Below the pieces are notes generated by a model. It did not search any database. It was not told the DNA's origin and saw only the letters and a list, made by a program, of their open reading frames with translations. The translations under genes and the position numbers were made by a program. Shown one piece after another: positions 7,492 through 15,066 of a DNA stretch of 54,328 bases; position 1 is the stretch's first letter; every line of letters starts with the position of its first letter. Origin of the DNA: a virus; IMG/VR virus record IMGVR_UViG_3300038701_001289, positions 1 through 54,328 of that record; one strand, given 5' to 3'.

Positions 7492-7898
7492 TGACCTACC
7501 CCGGCTTGATAGGATCGATGATCGCTAACCTTAGACAGACTATAGGTGAGTGCGGTAAAAATCCCGGCATGGTTCTGCAAGCCAAGCAACAATTACACGC
7601 TATAGAGCTTCTACTGTTCGAAGGGAACACAATGTCCAGCCAAAAGAAATTCCTGCTTCTTCGCACAGATGCCGGTGATCACTTTGTCTGCGAAGAGTAC
7701 GATCAAAACGACTACGGCAGGGTGCACGTACTTGAAGCTTCTCGTTATGGTACTTTCAATCGTGACGAAATGAGCCTAGAGTTTCAGAAGGTTTCGCACA
7801 CTATCGCAGAAATCATCTACGAGGGTTACGAGTGGCCTGACGGCGTTCAAGACCGTTCGGCTACGTCTGTGAAAAACTACTTCCTAGGAGAACAGTAA
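7491..7898 (+). CDS. Hypothetical protein, 135 aa, GTG start
   Basis: GTG 7491 overlaps the previous stop and follows GGGAGG by about ten bases. The first 45 residues are helical. The rest, from an internal ATG at 7632 (MSSQKKFLLLRTDAGDHFV), looks like a separate beta-rich domain and might also be started independently. No family recognised. Confidence 0.6.
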   Translation: MTYPGLIGSMIANLRQTIGECGKNPGMVLQAKQQLHAIELLLFEGNTMSSQKKFLLLRTDAGDHFVCEEYDQNDYGRVHVLEASRYGTFNRDEMSLEFQKVSHTIAEIIYEGYEWPDGVQDRSATSVKNYFLGEQ

Positions 7899-8185
7899 TG
7901 AAACTTACAATCGATCAGTTGGCGCTGGAATGCTCCGACGAACTTGGTATGACCAAGAAAGACGCCAAAGCCCATGTTGCCGCGATATTCGGCATCATCG
8001 CAGAGAACGTGGCCGAGGGTCACGAGGTCAACATTCCGGGTTTCGGCAAGTTCCGCCGCAAGGATCGCCCGGAACGTACTGGTCGCAACCCCAAGACCGG
8101 TGAAGCCATGACGATACCGGCCAAGTCCGTCCCCAACTTCCTTGCCGCAAAGCAGTTGAAGGAAGCTTGCCAAGGGAGGGACTAA
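7898..8185 (+). CDS. HU/IHF-family DNA-binding protein
   Basis: At 95 residues it has normal HU length. It starts with the helical dimerisation part (MKLTIDQLALECSDELGMTK), then the conserved turn VNIPGFGKFRRKDRPERTGR and the arm NPKTGEAMTIPAKSVPNF, where the Pro of the arm tip (IPA) is the residue that intercalates into DNA in the family. Such proteins bend and compact DNA and assist packaging, replication and regulation. It overlaps both neighbours by one base, so it is co-translated with the early gene block. A half copy of the dispersed repeat lies in its first codons. Confidence 0.92.
   Translation: MKLTIDQLALECSDELGMTKKDAKAHVAAIFGIIAENVAEGHEVNIPGFGKFRRKDRPERTGRNPKTGEAMTIPAKSVPNFLAAKQLKEACQGRD
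7906..7919 (+). repeat. Dispersed repeat half copy
   Basis: TACAATCGAT is intact, right arm lost. In codons 3-7 of the HU gene. Confidence 0.45.
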
Positions 8186-8415
8186 TGCGGGACAGGTACT
8201 TACCAATCGAAGGGTTCATCAAGAGTGAGACGGACAAGGCTTTCTTGCTCGAACCCTGCGAGTTCGACCTTGGCGGCGTCACCCACTCGTTCAACAATCT
8301 GTGGGTTCCCAAATCAGTCACACACGAAGACAGTCTGGATACCGTCGATGAAGCCGTGCGCGGCGACAAGATTGAGGTGCACGTAGTCGAGTGGTGGCTG
8401 AACGATAACCACTAA
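8185..8415 (+). CDS. Small phage protein, 76 aa
   Basis: ATG 8185 overlaps the HU stop (TAATG) and follows AGGGAGGG. The pattern of a hydrophobic strand, then LWVPKS, then a C-terminal VVEWWL segment is common among small phage proteins of unknown role. No catalytic motif. Probably co-expressed with HU. Confidence 0.65.
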   Translation: MRDRYLPIEGFIKSETDKAFLLEPCEFDLGGVTHSFNNLWVPKSVTHEDSLDTVDEAVRGDKIEVHVVEWWLNDNH

Positions 8416-8442
8416 GCAACACAGCAATAAGGGGTCATAGCT

Positions 8443-9225
8443 ATGATCATTGGCGTTAAACCGTATCAGAAGTACCTGAAAATCAATGGGTACTATGATG
8501 GTGAAATCGACGGCGTCGTCGGTGCCGGTACACGAACAGGAACGCGAAGTCTTCTGCAAGAACGCAACGTGCCGTTGACGGCAGAATGGGGTTGGGATCG
8601 TGCGTTGATCGCAGGGGTTCAAGTCCTTTTCAAGGAACTGAATTTCTACGATGGTGAAATCGACGGCTTAGCAGGCCCCGGAACAGACTATGCAGTCGAG
8701 CTATGGCAGAACGCCATGCGCGACCAAGACGAGACACCGGAACCGGCCACGTCTCCCGATACAGTCTGGCCGACCTACAACGAGATGACCTCGTTCTACG
8801 GCGAACCCGGAACGAACATATCCCTGTTCGAACTGCCGTTCCCCATGGTCCTCGCATGGGATACGAGCGTTGAAGTGACGAGAATGTCGCTCAACAACAA
8901 GTGCGGCCCCTCTGCTATACGTGTTCTTGGTCGTGTACTTGAGCACTACGGGTACGATAGCATCAAGAGCCTGCGCCTGAACCTGTTCGGCGGTTCTTAC
9001 AACAAGCGCAAAATGCGCGGTGGTAGTCGTTGGTCTACCCACGCATGGGCTGCGGCAATCGACTTCGACCCGGAGCATAACGCTTTCCGCTGGAACCATC
9101 GCCGCGCAAGCCTCGACTCCGCAAGCTACGACTTCTTCTGGTTGGCTTGGGAAGCGGAAGGTTGGGTGTCTCTCGGGCGTGAACGGGACTTCGACTGGAT
9201 GCACGTACAAGCTTGCTTGCTGTAA
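8443..9225 (+). CDS. Endolysin: peptidoglycan-binding repeats plus M15 peptidase
   Basis: Two peptidoglycan-binding repeats at residues 8-40 and 58-92 share the YDGEIDG signature, followed by a linker and a C-terminal M15/VanY-type metallopeptidase domain. The zinc ligands are visible as STHAWAAAIDFD (His200, Asp207) and DWMHVQ (His254), the SxHxxxxAxD...HxH plan of the family. M15 phage lysins cleave the L-Ala-D-Glu or related bond of peptidoglycan stem peptides. No signal peptide or anchor is present, so release would need a holin. The only recognisable holin is 34 kb away. A strong terminator follows the gene. Confidence 0.9.
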   Translation: MIIGVKPYQKYLKINGYYDGEIDGVVGAGTRTGTRSLLQERNVPLTAEWGWDRALIAGVQVLFKELNFYDGEIDGLAGPGTDYAVELWQNAMRDQDETPEPATSPDTVWPTYNEMTSFYGEPGTNISLFELPFPMVLAWDTSVEVTRMSLNNKCGPSAIRVLGRVLEHYGYDSIKSLRLNLFGGSYNKRKMRGGSRWSTHAWAAAIDFDPEHNAFRWNHRRASLDSASYDFFWLAWEAEGWVSLGRERDFDWMHVQACLL

Positions 9226-9252
9226 GCTAACATGCTATCAATAACCCACGGA

Positions 9253-9265
9253 CGGGCCTTGCCCG
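9253..9265 (+). other. Small hairpin after the endolysin
   Basis: CGGGC-CTT-GCCCG, five GC-rich pairs, 18 bases before the terminator hairpin. Confidence 0.4.
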
Positions 9266-9283
9266 AGTAGCGAAGAGCAACTT

Positions 9284-9312
9284 GACGGCGGCTTCATTGT
9301 CGCCGTCTTTTT
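9284..9312 (+). terminator. Rho-independent terminator
   Basis: GACGGCG (9284-9290) pairs with CGCCGTC (9301-9307) and is followed by a T run. It ends the early/endolysin unit. Confidence 0.85.
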
Positions 9313-9329
9313 CATTACAGAGGGAAGCC

Positions 9330-9728
9330 ATGCCTCGACGCCGCGTGAAACTACGTAAACACTCTTCGATGAAAAGCAGGCACCAGCTTGTTTGCGAAAA
9401 TTATTACAATCGATTGCAAGCCGATCCTAGCGATGACGAATTGTTCGTACTACTAGAAGAGCTTCTAGGTTTCGGACTATCCAGCCCCTACCACGCGGTT
9501 GAGCACGTTCTGTCCAAGTTTGACGGGAACGTAGCAACTCTTCAAATCAACAATTCACGAAATCTCATAAGCTACAGGGCTTCTCTGCACTTCAAGGACT
9601 TGGACGCCAAACCCAAGCATGGGCATCTATATCCTTCGGTGACAGTCGTAAAAACCTCGTCACGAATGATCCACGCGGTTATACTCGCCTATATCGAAAT
9701 ATGCAAAAACATCGGACGGTTTGTATGA
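9330..9728 (+). CDS. Hypothetical basic protein, 132 aa
   Basis: Starts MPRRRVKLRKHSSMKSRH after AGAGGGAA; the longer in-frame ORF would begin inside the terminator. The N-terminus is strongly basic, then a helical acidic stretch (DPSDDELFVLLEELLGFGL). Family unknown. A repeat copy is read as YNRLQ near residue 28. Ends in an ATGA overlap with the next gene. Confidence 0.65.
   Translation: MPRRRVKLRKHSSMKSRHQLVCENYYNRLQADPSDDELFVLLEELLGFGLSSPYHAVEHVLSKFDGNVATLQINNSRNLISYRASLHFKDLDAKPKHGHLYPSVTVVKTSSRMIHAVILAYIEICKNIGRFV
9405..9418 (+). repeat. Dispersed repeat copy 6
   Basis: TACAATCGATTGCA, intragenic, frame NRL. Confidence 0.88.
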
Positions 9729-10675
9729 GAACGCGCAATATACGTATCCGCACGGAAAGCGGGGAAGAGCAACGCCGCCGTCAGATGGAAATCAAGCGTT
9801 CGCTGAAAGAGCGCTTTCAGCAAGACATAAACCAAGTCGATGTGTTTATTGATCGAATGATGCAAACCGGTTGGACGCCAGAAGACTTCGATAGCGCAAT
9901 GATGCAGGCGTCTAATAAGCACCGACCTGCGATGGAAGTCTCGCTATTCTATCACCAGAAATTGCTAGACTACCTGCATATACAGCAGGCAAGACATACG
10001 AGCGGCCAAGACACCGCAGTCGATCCCAATTACGCTGTTCGCCACAAAGGGCAGTGGGAAAGTATGATGCGCAGGGTCACGTACAGCGACGGGCTTTTGA
10101 TCGCAGCGGCACATTCCCTGACGGCAAGAATGCGCACAATAGACGAGGACCACTACTGGCGTCTTATGTGGGCATCTTTTAGCGAGATGTTCTTGCACGG
10201 CAACTCTTCGATCAAGGTCAACACGGCGCTTCAAGACACCCTGTCCTGTTTTGCGTATGCGTACAACTACGCGGCTTACGGTGTTAACACATACTGCTGG
10301 TTTGAAGACGCGGGCGACAACGTGAAAGCAATAGATGCTCTGTTCTTCGAACCAGTGAACCGTTACGAGTACCTTCACATGGTTGTTGAACCTAAGCGTT
10401 CGCGCGAAAGAGAGGGTTCCATCTACGTCAACAAAAGCTACCTTTCTTTGTCCTTCGACAGAGGCTTATCCGATGATGCCAAGGAAGAGTTAATAGCCAA
10501 GGGCGCGTTGATGCTTCTGTGCCTAGCTTTCGATAAGCTGGTAGAGGACCATAACGAGAACGAAGGTCACAGCATCTCAAAAAACCCGATTGAGCACTTT
10601 ACAGGATACGTTGAACGTGTCGAGAAACCTACTATAGAGGTGCAACCATATGGCGATGAAAGCACGATCTGGTAA
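9725..10675 (+). CDS. Unknown protein, 316 aa
   Basis: ATG 9725 overlaps the upstream stop. A charged N-terminal helix region (about 15-50) is followed by a mainly helical, aromatic-rich core: DHYWRLMWASFSEMFLHG near 140-160 and CFAYAYNYAAYGVNTYCW near 180-200. No nucleotide-binding, nuclease or transferase motif was found. It is one of the largest unrecognised proteins here. It lies directly upstream of a winged-helix protein and overlaps it by 26 bases, which suggests a shared role. Confidence 0.65.
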   Translation: MRTRNIRIRTESGEEQRRRQMEIKRSLKERFQQDINQVDVFIDRMMQTGWTPEDFDSAMMQASNKHRPAMEVSLFYHQKLLDYLHIQQARHTSGQDTAVDPNYAVRHKGQWESMMRRVTYSDGLLIAAAHSLTARMRTIDEDHYWRLMWASFSEMFLHGNSSIKVNTALQDTLSCFAYAYNYAAYGVNTYCWFEDAGDNVKAIDALFFEPVNRYEYLHMVVEPKRSREREGSIYVNKSYLSLSFDRGLSDDAKEELIAKGALMLLCLAFDKLVEDHNENEGHSISKNPIEHFTGYVERVEKPTIEVQPYGDESTIW

Positions 10676-11240
10676 GGCCAGAGAACAGGTTGAAGCAAGC
10701 GAAGTTCACGACGATCCTAGCGACCGTCGCCACCCCTTGCTGAATGGCCTTCGCAAAGACATTTACGACTACATCGAAGCCTTCCCCAATTCTACAAGGG
10801 CGCAGATTGCCGATGGTCTGAGAATGCGTTCCTCCACGGCGACGGCTCGTATCAAAGAACTCATCGACGAAGGCTACGTCTTTGAGACAGGTGTGCGGCA
10901 ACGAAATAAATCTGGCGTCATGTCCAAGTGTTTGCAGGTTACGGACAGGCCGCAGGGCGGGAAGCCGAACGACAAGGTGCGGGTAGAGGTCACCCTTACA
11001 ATCGATCATAACGGTGTTTACGGTGCGACAGCACATGTCGTAGGCGGTAAAAAGCAAAGCGGAAAAGCGTTCAAAATCAAAAGCCAAAGGGTAACGCTAA
11101 CGGCACCTCACCCGGAAGCCTACAAGTCGTCTAAGCGCGCCGAAAACGAAAACCCAACGGCTACCGTAATCAATCGCTTGGAATTGCAATCCGGTAACGG
11201 CGACGTCATCGACGCCGATTTCTACGAGGTTCACGAATAG
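10650..11240 (+). CDS. Winged-helix DNA-binding protein, 196 aa
   Basis: Residues 33-82 form a MarR/ArsR-style winged helix: LRKDIYDYIEAF, then RAQIADGLRM with recognition helix STATARIKELIDEGYVFET, then a basic wing (RQRNKSG). The C-terminal half has a beta-rich segment (about 110-140) and no known effector domain. Probably a phage regulator or a DNA-bound accessory factor. It lies at the end of its gene group and a new promoter follows. It carries a degenerate repeat copy and is another candidate reader of that repeat. Confidence 0.7.
   Translation: MAMKARSGKAREQVEASEVHDDPSDRRHPLLNGLRKDIYDYIEAFPNSTRAQIADGLRMRSSTATARIKELIDEGYVFETGVRQRNKSGVMSKCLQVTDRPQGGKPNDKVRVEVTLTIDHNGVYGATAHVVGGKKQSGKAFKIKSQRVTLTAPHPEAYKSSKRAENENPTATVINRLELQSGNGDVIDADFYEVHE
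10997..11010 (+). repeat. Dispersed repeat, degenerate copy
   Basis: TACAATCGATCATA followed by ACGG: left arm and tail conserved. Intragenic, read LTIDH. Confidence 0.6.
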
Positions 11241-11244
11241 AGCA

Positions 11245-11273
11245 TTGAAAATTCTCTAAGAAGTTCCTATAGT
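11245..11273 (+). promoter_or_regulatory. Sigma70-like promoter
   Basis: TTGAAA, 17-bp spacer, TATAGT. Drives the unit starting at 11304; GAGGAA is the binding site. Confidence 0.7.
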
Positions 11274-11303
11274 TGCCTCACATAACATTGAGGCCGAGGA
11301 ACC

Positions 11304-11705
11304 ATGTCAAGCCGACCCACCACTACCATTGGCGTTGTAGGGATACGGGATTTCAAAGGAAAGCTCTACACCAACGTCAACTACATCGCCAACGTTCTAG
11401 CGATGTACTTGAGGCAGCACAATCACACACACCAGAATATCGACGTTGTAACCGGTGGCGGTCGCGGCGTCGAAGACATCATTGTCAACTGGTGCGAAGC
11501 CAAGGACGTACCCTGCCGCAAGATACCGCCGAACATTCAGGAATTCGGAACGAAAAGAGCTTTCGCTACTCGCAATAACGCCATCGTCAGCGAGTGTGAT
11601 GAACTCATCGTTTTCTGGGATGGTCGCATAGACGTCCCCATCGAAAGTATCGCCACTGCCATGCACCTGCAAAAACAGGCCACGGTATTCCCTCTCATAT
11701 TGTAA
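11304..11705 (+). CDS. SLOG-superfamily (YspA/DUF2493-like) protein, 133 aa
   Basis: A Rossmann-like SLOG fold: strand IGVVGIRDF at the start, a Gly-rich nucleotide loop VVTGGGRGVEDI (about 49-59), AFATRNNAIVSECDELIVFWDG (about 85-108, shown in part) with the RNN of the family, then a closing strand. SLOG proteins bind nucleotides or nucleotide-derived ligands and in phages and conflict systems act as sensors or base-modification accessories. The glycosyltransferase gene follows by 9 bases. No substrate can be read from the sequence. Confidence 0.72.
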   Translation: MSSRPTTTIGVVGIRDFKGKLYTNVNYIANVLAMYLRQHNHTHQNIDVVTGGGRGVEDIIVNWCEAKDVPCRKIPPNIQEFGTKRAFATRNNAIVSECDELIVFWDGRIDVPIESIATAMHLQKQATVFPLIL

Positions 11706-11714
11706 AGGTGAACC

Positions 11715-13280
11715 ATGTCATCAAAGAAATGGAGCCATCGGCAGGTGCAAGCTCCCTTCCTACGCATCCTCATAGACCCTGTCTACGTACAGGTAGCCAA
11801 CCTCGGTTCGTCCTCCACCTACAACAAGTACGTTTCGCTTGTCAGGGAGTTGGTCAAAAGAGGTCACTACGTCTACTGGATGCTGCCAGACGTCGAGTAC
11901 GAACCCAACGAGATTGAAAACCATCCACGTGTCGGCGTCATACGGACCAGCTACATTCAGGATCAGTTCGTTGTTGACGGCCTCGTCACAGACGACTTTT
12001 TCAACATGTTCAACCGCATCGCGGGCAAGTACCACATAGACGTCATATGCACGTCTCGTACTGGTGCTGCGGGCATGATGAAGCGCGTTCTGGAAAGCCC
12101 GCGTTTTCACGACAAAGGCACCAACTACACGGACAAGCATTACGGCTTGCCTCTTATGGTCATAGAAGAATTCCCTCAGACGCCGCAAAGGTCGCATGTT
12201 GGGGAAGCCTATTGGCTTATGCAATGCATGGGCTACATGGCGGCTGACGCCACAGTTTTCATATCCGATCACAATAGGTCGGAGGTGACACAAGCCATGG
12301 GCGGCATATTCACCTACAGCCGTATCAACGAGTTTGTTGACAACACGATAATAACGCCATCCGGCATCGAGATTGACGAGCTTGACAAAATCTATGAACG
12401 CGACCGCTGGAAGCACGAGAAAGGGTTCCGTGTTATATCCGTTGGCCGCATCATGGGCGTCAGCTATCGCGAACACCTTGCGTGGTTCGACTACCTCTAT
12501 AAGAGCGGCATGGACGCAAAGCTTATAGTGTCTCTGTCGGGATCGTTGGGCGGTCCTATGAAGAAAGCTATGGGGAAACTCGGGGTTCACTTCGACGCGG
12601 ATAATCCGCAGTTCCAGCTTATCGAAAACAACCCGAGAAAATCTTTCCTTAAACTGCTAAGGACAGTTCACGCTGGTATAGCGCCCATGTCGCACCTCGA
12701 TTGTCCGGTAGGGCTTTCGGAAGCGATATACATGGGGGTTCCGTTGATCATGCCGGTCGCGGACTACCAGAAGACGTTCTTCCCCGACTATCCGTTCGTT
12801 GTGAAGTCCTCAGACAAAGCGGCCTTGCTTGCTCACCTGAAAACCATTCAGGAAAACCCTGAGTGGGCGCGGGAACAGATAGAGCCGTGGCGCGATAGCA
12901 TAAGGGAAACCTTCAACGCACCTGTTAACATCTCAAACATGTGCGACAACATGGAAACAATCGCACGTGACCCGCTGCCGCGTTTCAAGACCAGCGGAGC
13001 AATCCTTGAGTTCTTGTCCGAATTGAAGGGCGAGAAATACACCTTTGCGGATATTGTGGAATATCTCAGAGAGTGCGGCACCATGGGCATATCCATCGGT
13101 GACCTTGGCATTCGTGCTACATGGACCTACGGGCGCGGCACGATACATCATGCCATGCGTTACTGCGGTTACATTGACCTGTGCGACGGACCAGACGAGG
13201 TTTTCGTCAGACAGGACGTGTTCGACGATCACATACAGGACAGTAAGCCGAGGATCAAACGGCGCAGGAGGAAAGCATGA
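11715..13280 (+). CDS. GT-B fold glycosyltransferase, 521 aa
   Basis: Two Rossmann domains as in GT4-type enzymes. The N-terminal half has an acceptor-binding pattern. The C-terminal half begins with VISVGRIMG (about 238-246) and has the donor-site signature MSHLDCPVGLSEAIYMGVPL (about 325-344), where the Glu of SEA sits in the usual EX7E-like position. A C-terminal region (about 425-505) looks like a helical, winged-helix-like add-on. Acceptors of phage enzymes of this type include modified DNA bases, host polysaccharide and phage proteins; none can be chosen from sequence alone. The neighbouring SLOG and ParB-like genes make a DNA-related acceptor worth considering. No signal peptide, so cytoplasmic. 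Confidence 0.78.
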   Translation: MSSKKWSHRQVQAPFLRILIDPVYVQVANLGSSSTYNKYVSLVRELVKRGHYVYWMLPDVEYEPNEIENHPRVGVIRTSYIQDQFVVDGLVTDDFFNMFNRIAGKYHIDVICTSRTGAAGMMKRVLESPRFHDKGTNYTDKHYGLPLMVIEEFPQTPQRSHVGEAYWLMQCMGYMAADATVFISDHNRSEVTQAMGGIFTYSRINEFVDNTIITPSGIEIDELDKIYERDRWKHEKGFRVISVGRIMGVSYREHLAWFDYLYKSGMDAKLIVSLSGSLGGPMKKAMGKLGVHFDADNPQFQLIENNPRKSFLKLLRTVHAGIAPMSHLDCPVGLSEAIYMGVPLIMPVADYQKTFFPDYPFVVKSSDKAALLAHLKTIQENPEWAREQIEPWRDSIRETFNAPVNISNMCDNMETIARDPLPRFKTSGAILEFLSELKGEKYTFADIVEYLRECGTMGISIGDLGIRATWTYGRGTIHHAMRYCGYIDLCDGPDEVFVRQDVFDDHIQDSKPRIKRRRRKA

Positions 13281-13585
13281 AACGAGATTACACGTTCGTT
13301 CTACCGGGAAGCCCTCGTGATCTGACGACAATGCGCGCCCACGTGAAGCGTATGACCGATTGGGCAATCGAACTGTGGAAGGCTGACGATATGAGCATCC
13401 ACCTATGCGAAGGCACAACTCTCGAAGGGCAGAAGACCTTGCTCAACGATATTCGCCAAGACGGGTGCGCTATGATTGGTTGCGTGAACCAGATGGTCGA
13501 TGTACTCGCAGAAATCGCACACGCACCCGAAGACGCAACCGCCGACGATCTGCGCAAGATCGCACAACGTGTCATCAAGACGTAA
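13277..13585 (+). CDS. Hypothetical protein, 102 aa
   Basis: ATGA overlap with the glycosyltransferase gene. An early basic strand (MKRDYTFVLPGSPRD) then mostly helices; two Cys near residues 56 and 61. No family recognised. Confidence 0.6.
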   Translation: MKRDYTFVLPGSPRDLTTMRAHVKRMTDWAIELWKADDMSIHLCEGTTLEGQKTLLNDIRQDGCAMIGCVNQMVDVLAEIAHAPEDATADDLRKIAQRVIKT

Positions 13586-13597
13586 GGAACCCCTTCC

Positions 13598-14443
13598 ATG
13601 TCCATTAAGAAGAAATCCAAAGCCAAGGACACCGACAAGGAACACGTAGAAGTCGTGTACTTGCCAATCGAAGACCTCATCCCCGACGAAGATAATCCGA
13701 ACGAGATGGACGAGGCGACATTCGACGCTCTTATCGAAGAGATAAAAGCACAGGGGTTCGACGAACCTATCCACGTGCGGCAACACCCCACCATGAAGGG
13801 CAAGTACCAGATCGGTTCCGGCCACCACCGCACAAAGGCTGCGGCAGTGCTTGGTTTGCGCGAAGTACCAGCCATAATCAAAGGCTGGTCGGATCGCGAA
13901 CAAAAGGCTGCACTCGCCAAGCGCAACGCTCTTCGCGGCAACCTGAACAAAGAAAAGATGGTGCACCTGTATCGCGAACTTGTGAAAGGCCACGATCCTG
14001 TGCAAGTGCAGCGTGAGCTTGGCTTTGTGGACGCAAAGAAATTCGAAAAGCTGTATGACACGGCAATGAGTTCTTTGCCTCCCAAACAGAAGAAGAAGCT
14101 TGCCGAAGCCAAGGAAACCATCAAGTCCGTTGACGACCTGTCGTCGGTACTCAACCGCATCTTCAAAGAAGCGGGCAGCGAACTTGATCAAGGTTACATG
14201 GTCTTTTCGTTCGGCGGCAAGAACCACCACTATTTTCAGATCGGCGTCGATACTGAAAATAAACTGCAAATGATATTGAAACATTGCGAACAGGAAGGTA
14301 TTGTCTACACAGATTTCGTACAATCGATTGTAGCGGAAGCCGATCTGCCCAAGGTTACAGAAATCGTCAAGGCGAACAGCGCGGCGAAGCCCACGGCCAA
14401 GGCTACCAAGGCGAAGCCCCGTAAGAGGACCAAGAAAAAATGA
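13598..14443 (+). CDS. ParB-like protein, 281 aa
   Basis: An N-terminal ParB/Srx-fold domain at residues 20-110: YLPIEDLIPDEDNPN, LIEEIKAQGFDEPIHVR, then the ParB box GSGHHRTKAAAVLG and KRNALRGNLNKEK, which corresponds to the ENxQRxDL motif that contacts CTP in ParB proteins. A helical segment follows (about 118-155, including GHDPVQVQRELGF) that resembles a ParB HTH. The C-terminus is a long Ala/Lys-rich tail with a repeat copy. It sits directly before the terminase genes, where ParB-like genes are common in phages. Roles in the family range from DNA partition to nuclease activity and base-modification accessories. It is the most attractive candidate to bind the dispersed palindrome. Confidence 0.82.
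   Translation: MSIKKKSKAKDTDKEHVEVVYLPIEDLIPDEDNPNEMDEATFDALIEEIKAQGFDEPIHVRQHPTMKGKYQIGSGHHRTKAAAVLGLREVPAIIKGWSDREQKAALAKRNALRGNLNKEKMVHLYRELVKGHDPVQVQRELGFVDAKKFEKLYDTAMSSLPPKQKKKLAEAKETIKSVDDLSSVLNRIFKEAGSELDQGYMVFSFGGKNHHYFQIGVDTENKLQMILKHCEQEGIVYTDFVQSIVAEADLPKVTEIVKANSAAKPTAKATKAKPRKRTKKK
14319..14332 (+). repeat. Dispersed repeat copy 7
   Basis: TACAATCGATTGTAGCGG: perfect palindrome plus tail, inside the ParB-like gene (VQSIV). Confidence 0.9.
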
Positions 14444-15066
14444 CAAAGCGCAGGATCAAGAGAGTAAAACGCAACGTCAAAGTGACCGGGCAGGAAACCG
14501 CTGCGGAAAGACAAGCACGTACTGCGGTGCGGTTCATCATGGATAACCCGTACTACTCTCTCATCCTGAAAGCCATACAGACCGGAACCCCGAATTCACA
14601 GATTGCCGAATGGGCTATCACTCGGGGTTTCGTCGATGTAAACCAGAAAACAATGGTCGGTTACTTGCAGTATTTCCGCAAGCGTCAACCGGGCCTATGC
14701 AAACCCACCGAAGATGCCAGACTGCCCGGATACGACCACCACTTCGACGGTGCGGGTATAGTCCTCGACGAAGAGACGGAATTGCTGAAACTCATAGCCT
14801 TGCAGAAGTCGCGCATAGGCATGGCATTCGACAACGAACGTCAACTGAACATGCTTATGTCCAGCAACCGTCGCGAGGTAGAAGAACTTCGCGAACTTAT
14901 CATGGCGCTGGCCAAGCTGCGCGGTTTGGTCGGGAACACCATGGACGTGAACCTGCACAACTACAGCGACACCGTTAAAGACGACCTGAAAGGTCTCAGA
15001 CAGGAAGAAGGTCAGCGCAACGTTATCGCCACGTTGCTCACAGACCTCGCAAGGACAGCGGCATGA
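14440..15066 (+). CDS. Probable terminase small subunit
   Basis: 208 residues, ATGA overlap upstream and downstream, immediately before the large terminase. Basic N-terminus (TKRRIKRVKRNVK), an HTH-like region at about 38-75 (IQTGTPNSQIAEWAITRGFV) and a long helical segment (about 105-160) suited to oligomerisation. This is the usual layout of DNA-recognising small terminase subunits. Assigned from position and architecture rather than a family signature. Confidence 0.6.
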   Translation: MTKRRIKRVKRNVKVTGQETAAERQARTAVRFIMDNPYYSLILKAIQTGTPNSQIAEWAITRGFVDVNQKTMVGYLQYFRKRQPGLCKPTEDARLPGYDHHFDGAGIVLDEETELLKLIALQKSRIGMAFDNERQLNMLMSSNRREVEELRELIMALAKLRGLVGNTMDVNLHNYSDTVKDDLKGLRQEEGQRNVIATLLTDLARTAA

